Both the position numbers and the translations under genes were made by a program. A DNA stretch of 6,908 bases from an uncultured Taibaiella sp. (GTDB taxonomy: Bacteria; Bacteroidota; Bacteroidia; Chitinophagales; Chitinophagaceae), in assembly GCA_946886975.1 (NCBI GenBank), contig CAMPJV010000137.1, positions 1-6,908 of the forward strand, given 5' to 3'. Positions 6,662 to 6,908 of the stretch are shown here, in pieces. Position 1 is the first letter of the stretch. Every line of letters begins with the position of its first letter. Under the pieces are notes generated by a model. It saw nothing but the letters and a program-made list of their open reading frames with translations. It did no database searches and was not told the DNA's origin.

Positions 6662-6694
6662 AAAGAAGGTGGCTTACTGCCACCTTCTTTTTTT
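6662..6694 (+). terminator. Intrinsic terminator of etfBA
   Basis: AAAGAAGGTGGC (6662-6673) pairs perfectly with GCCACCTTCTTT (6679-6690) over a 5-base loop (TTACT), giving a 12-base-pair stem followed by TTTT. It lies 20 bases after the etfA stop. The lower stem AAAGAAGG is shared with the terminator at 4534-4568. Confidence 0.95.
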
Positions 6695-6719
6695 GAGGTT
6701 ACTACTGAAAGGGACAAGC

Positions 6720-6753
6720 AAAAAAGAGAGGGCTGCATATGCAGCCCTCTCTT
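6720..6753 (-). terminator. Palindromic terminator of the right-edge minus-strand gene
   Basis: Bases 6724-6753 are a perfect 30-base palindrome (half-site AAGAGAGGGCTGCAT), centred on GCATATGC. On the minus strand it is followed by a run of T (complement of the A run at 6720-6725), as expected for an intrinsic terminator 18 bases past the stop codon of the minus-strand gene. In RNA the tip would fold as a small loop of four bases or so within GCATATGC. Confidence 0.9.
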
Positions 6754-6771
6754 ATCATTATAAATGCTCAA

Positions 6772-6908
6772 CTATTTCTTATTAACCTTAATAGTTTGAG
6801 TATGATTGTTGTCCGAGTATGTAAGCAGGTACATCCCCTGAGCCCTTCCGCTCAGATTGATGGTGGCACTGTTATTAACTACTGAACACAGTTTGACAAG
6901 CTGTCCTG
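6772..6908 (-). CDS. C-terminal fragment of a T9SS-exported protein (type A sorting domain)
   Basis: Reading leftward from the window edge, 44 codons end at a TAG (6774-6772). The peptide contains INLSGRAQGMYLLTYSD and ends TIKVNKK, the classic pattern of a type A C-terminal sorting domain: a hydrophobic strand, G-x-Y-(L/V)-(L/V), a turn, then a final strand ending in basic residues. Such a tail directs a protein through the outer membrane by the type IX secretion system and is cleaved on the surface. The functional part of the protein lies beyond 6908, so its activity cannot be told. It converges on etfA, with a terminator for each gene between them. Confidence 0.85.
   Translation of the reverse strand, partial: GQLVKLCSVVNNSATINLSGRAQGMYLLTYSDNNHTQTIKVNKK

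Overview
The window looks like chromosomal DNA from a Bacteroidota bacterium, probably Chitinophagaceae or a near relative. The signs are a C-terminal type IX secretion (T9SS) sorting domain at the right edge, a DUF1599 protein next to a BT_3928-type membrane protein, start sites without clear Shine-Dalgarno sequences but with A-rich leaders, and two good matches to the Bacteroidota -7 promoter element TAnnTTTG. The family placement is inference; no marker gene was compared.

Layout. Bases 1 to about 590 hold no gene I can support. A degenerate array of 7-base repeats follows (590-633). folP (dihydropteroate synthase, minus strand) ends at 749 and starts at about 1606. Only 15 bases away a plus-strand cluster begins: a two-repeat DUF1599 protein, a DoxX/MauE-like membrane protein with a thioredoxin-like tail, and an OppB/DppB-type ABC permease overlapping it by one base. 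The cluster ends in a strong intrinsic terminator at 4534-4568. A second 7-base repeat array runs through the stop codon of the DUF1599 gene. A 390-base intergenic stretch with a dyad and a likely promoter leads to etfB and etfA, the two subunits of electron transfer flavoprotein. After etfA come two back-to-back terminators. The second, a 30-base perfect palindrome, serves a minus-strand gene entering from the right edge, of which only the T9SS sorting tail is present.

How the genes work together. EtfB and EtfA form one FAD-containing electron carrier that links acyl-CoA or other flavoprotein dehydrogenases to the respiratory quinone pool. FolP makes dihydropteroate in folate synthesis. The DUF1599, DoxX-like and permease genes look co-transcribed or partly so, but no shared pathway can be read from the sequence. 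The permease has no ATPase, second permease or binding protein beside it here, so its partners must lie elsewhere. Most of the window is ordinary housekeeping content. The least explained items are the two 7-base repeat arrays, the embedded divergent promoter in folP, and the extracytoplasmic insertion in the permease.
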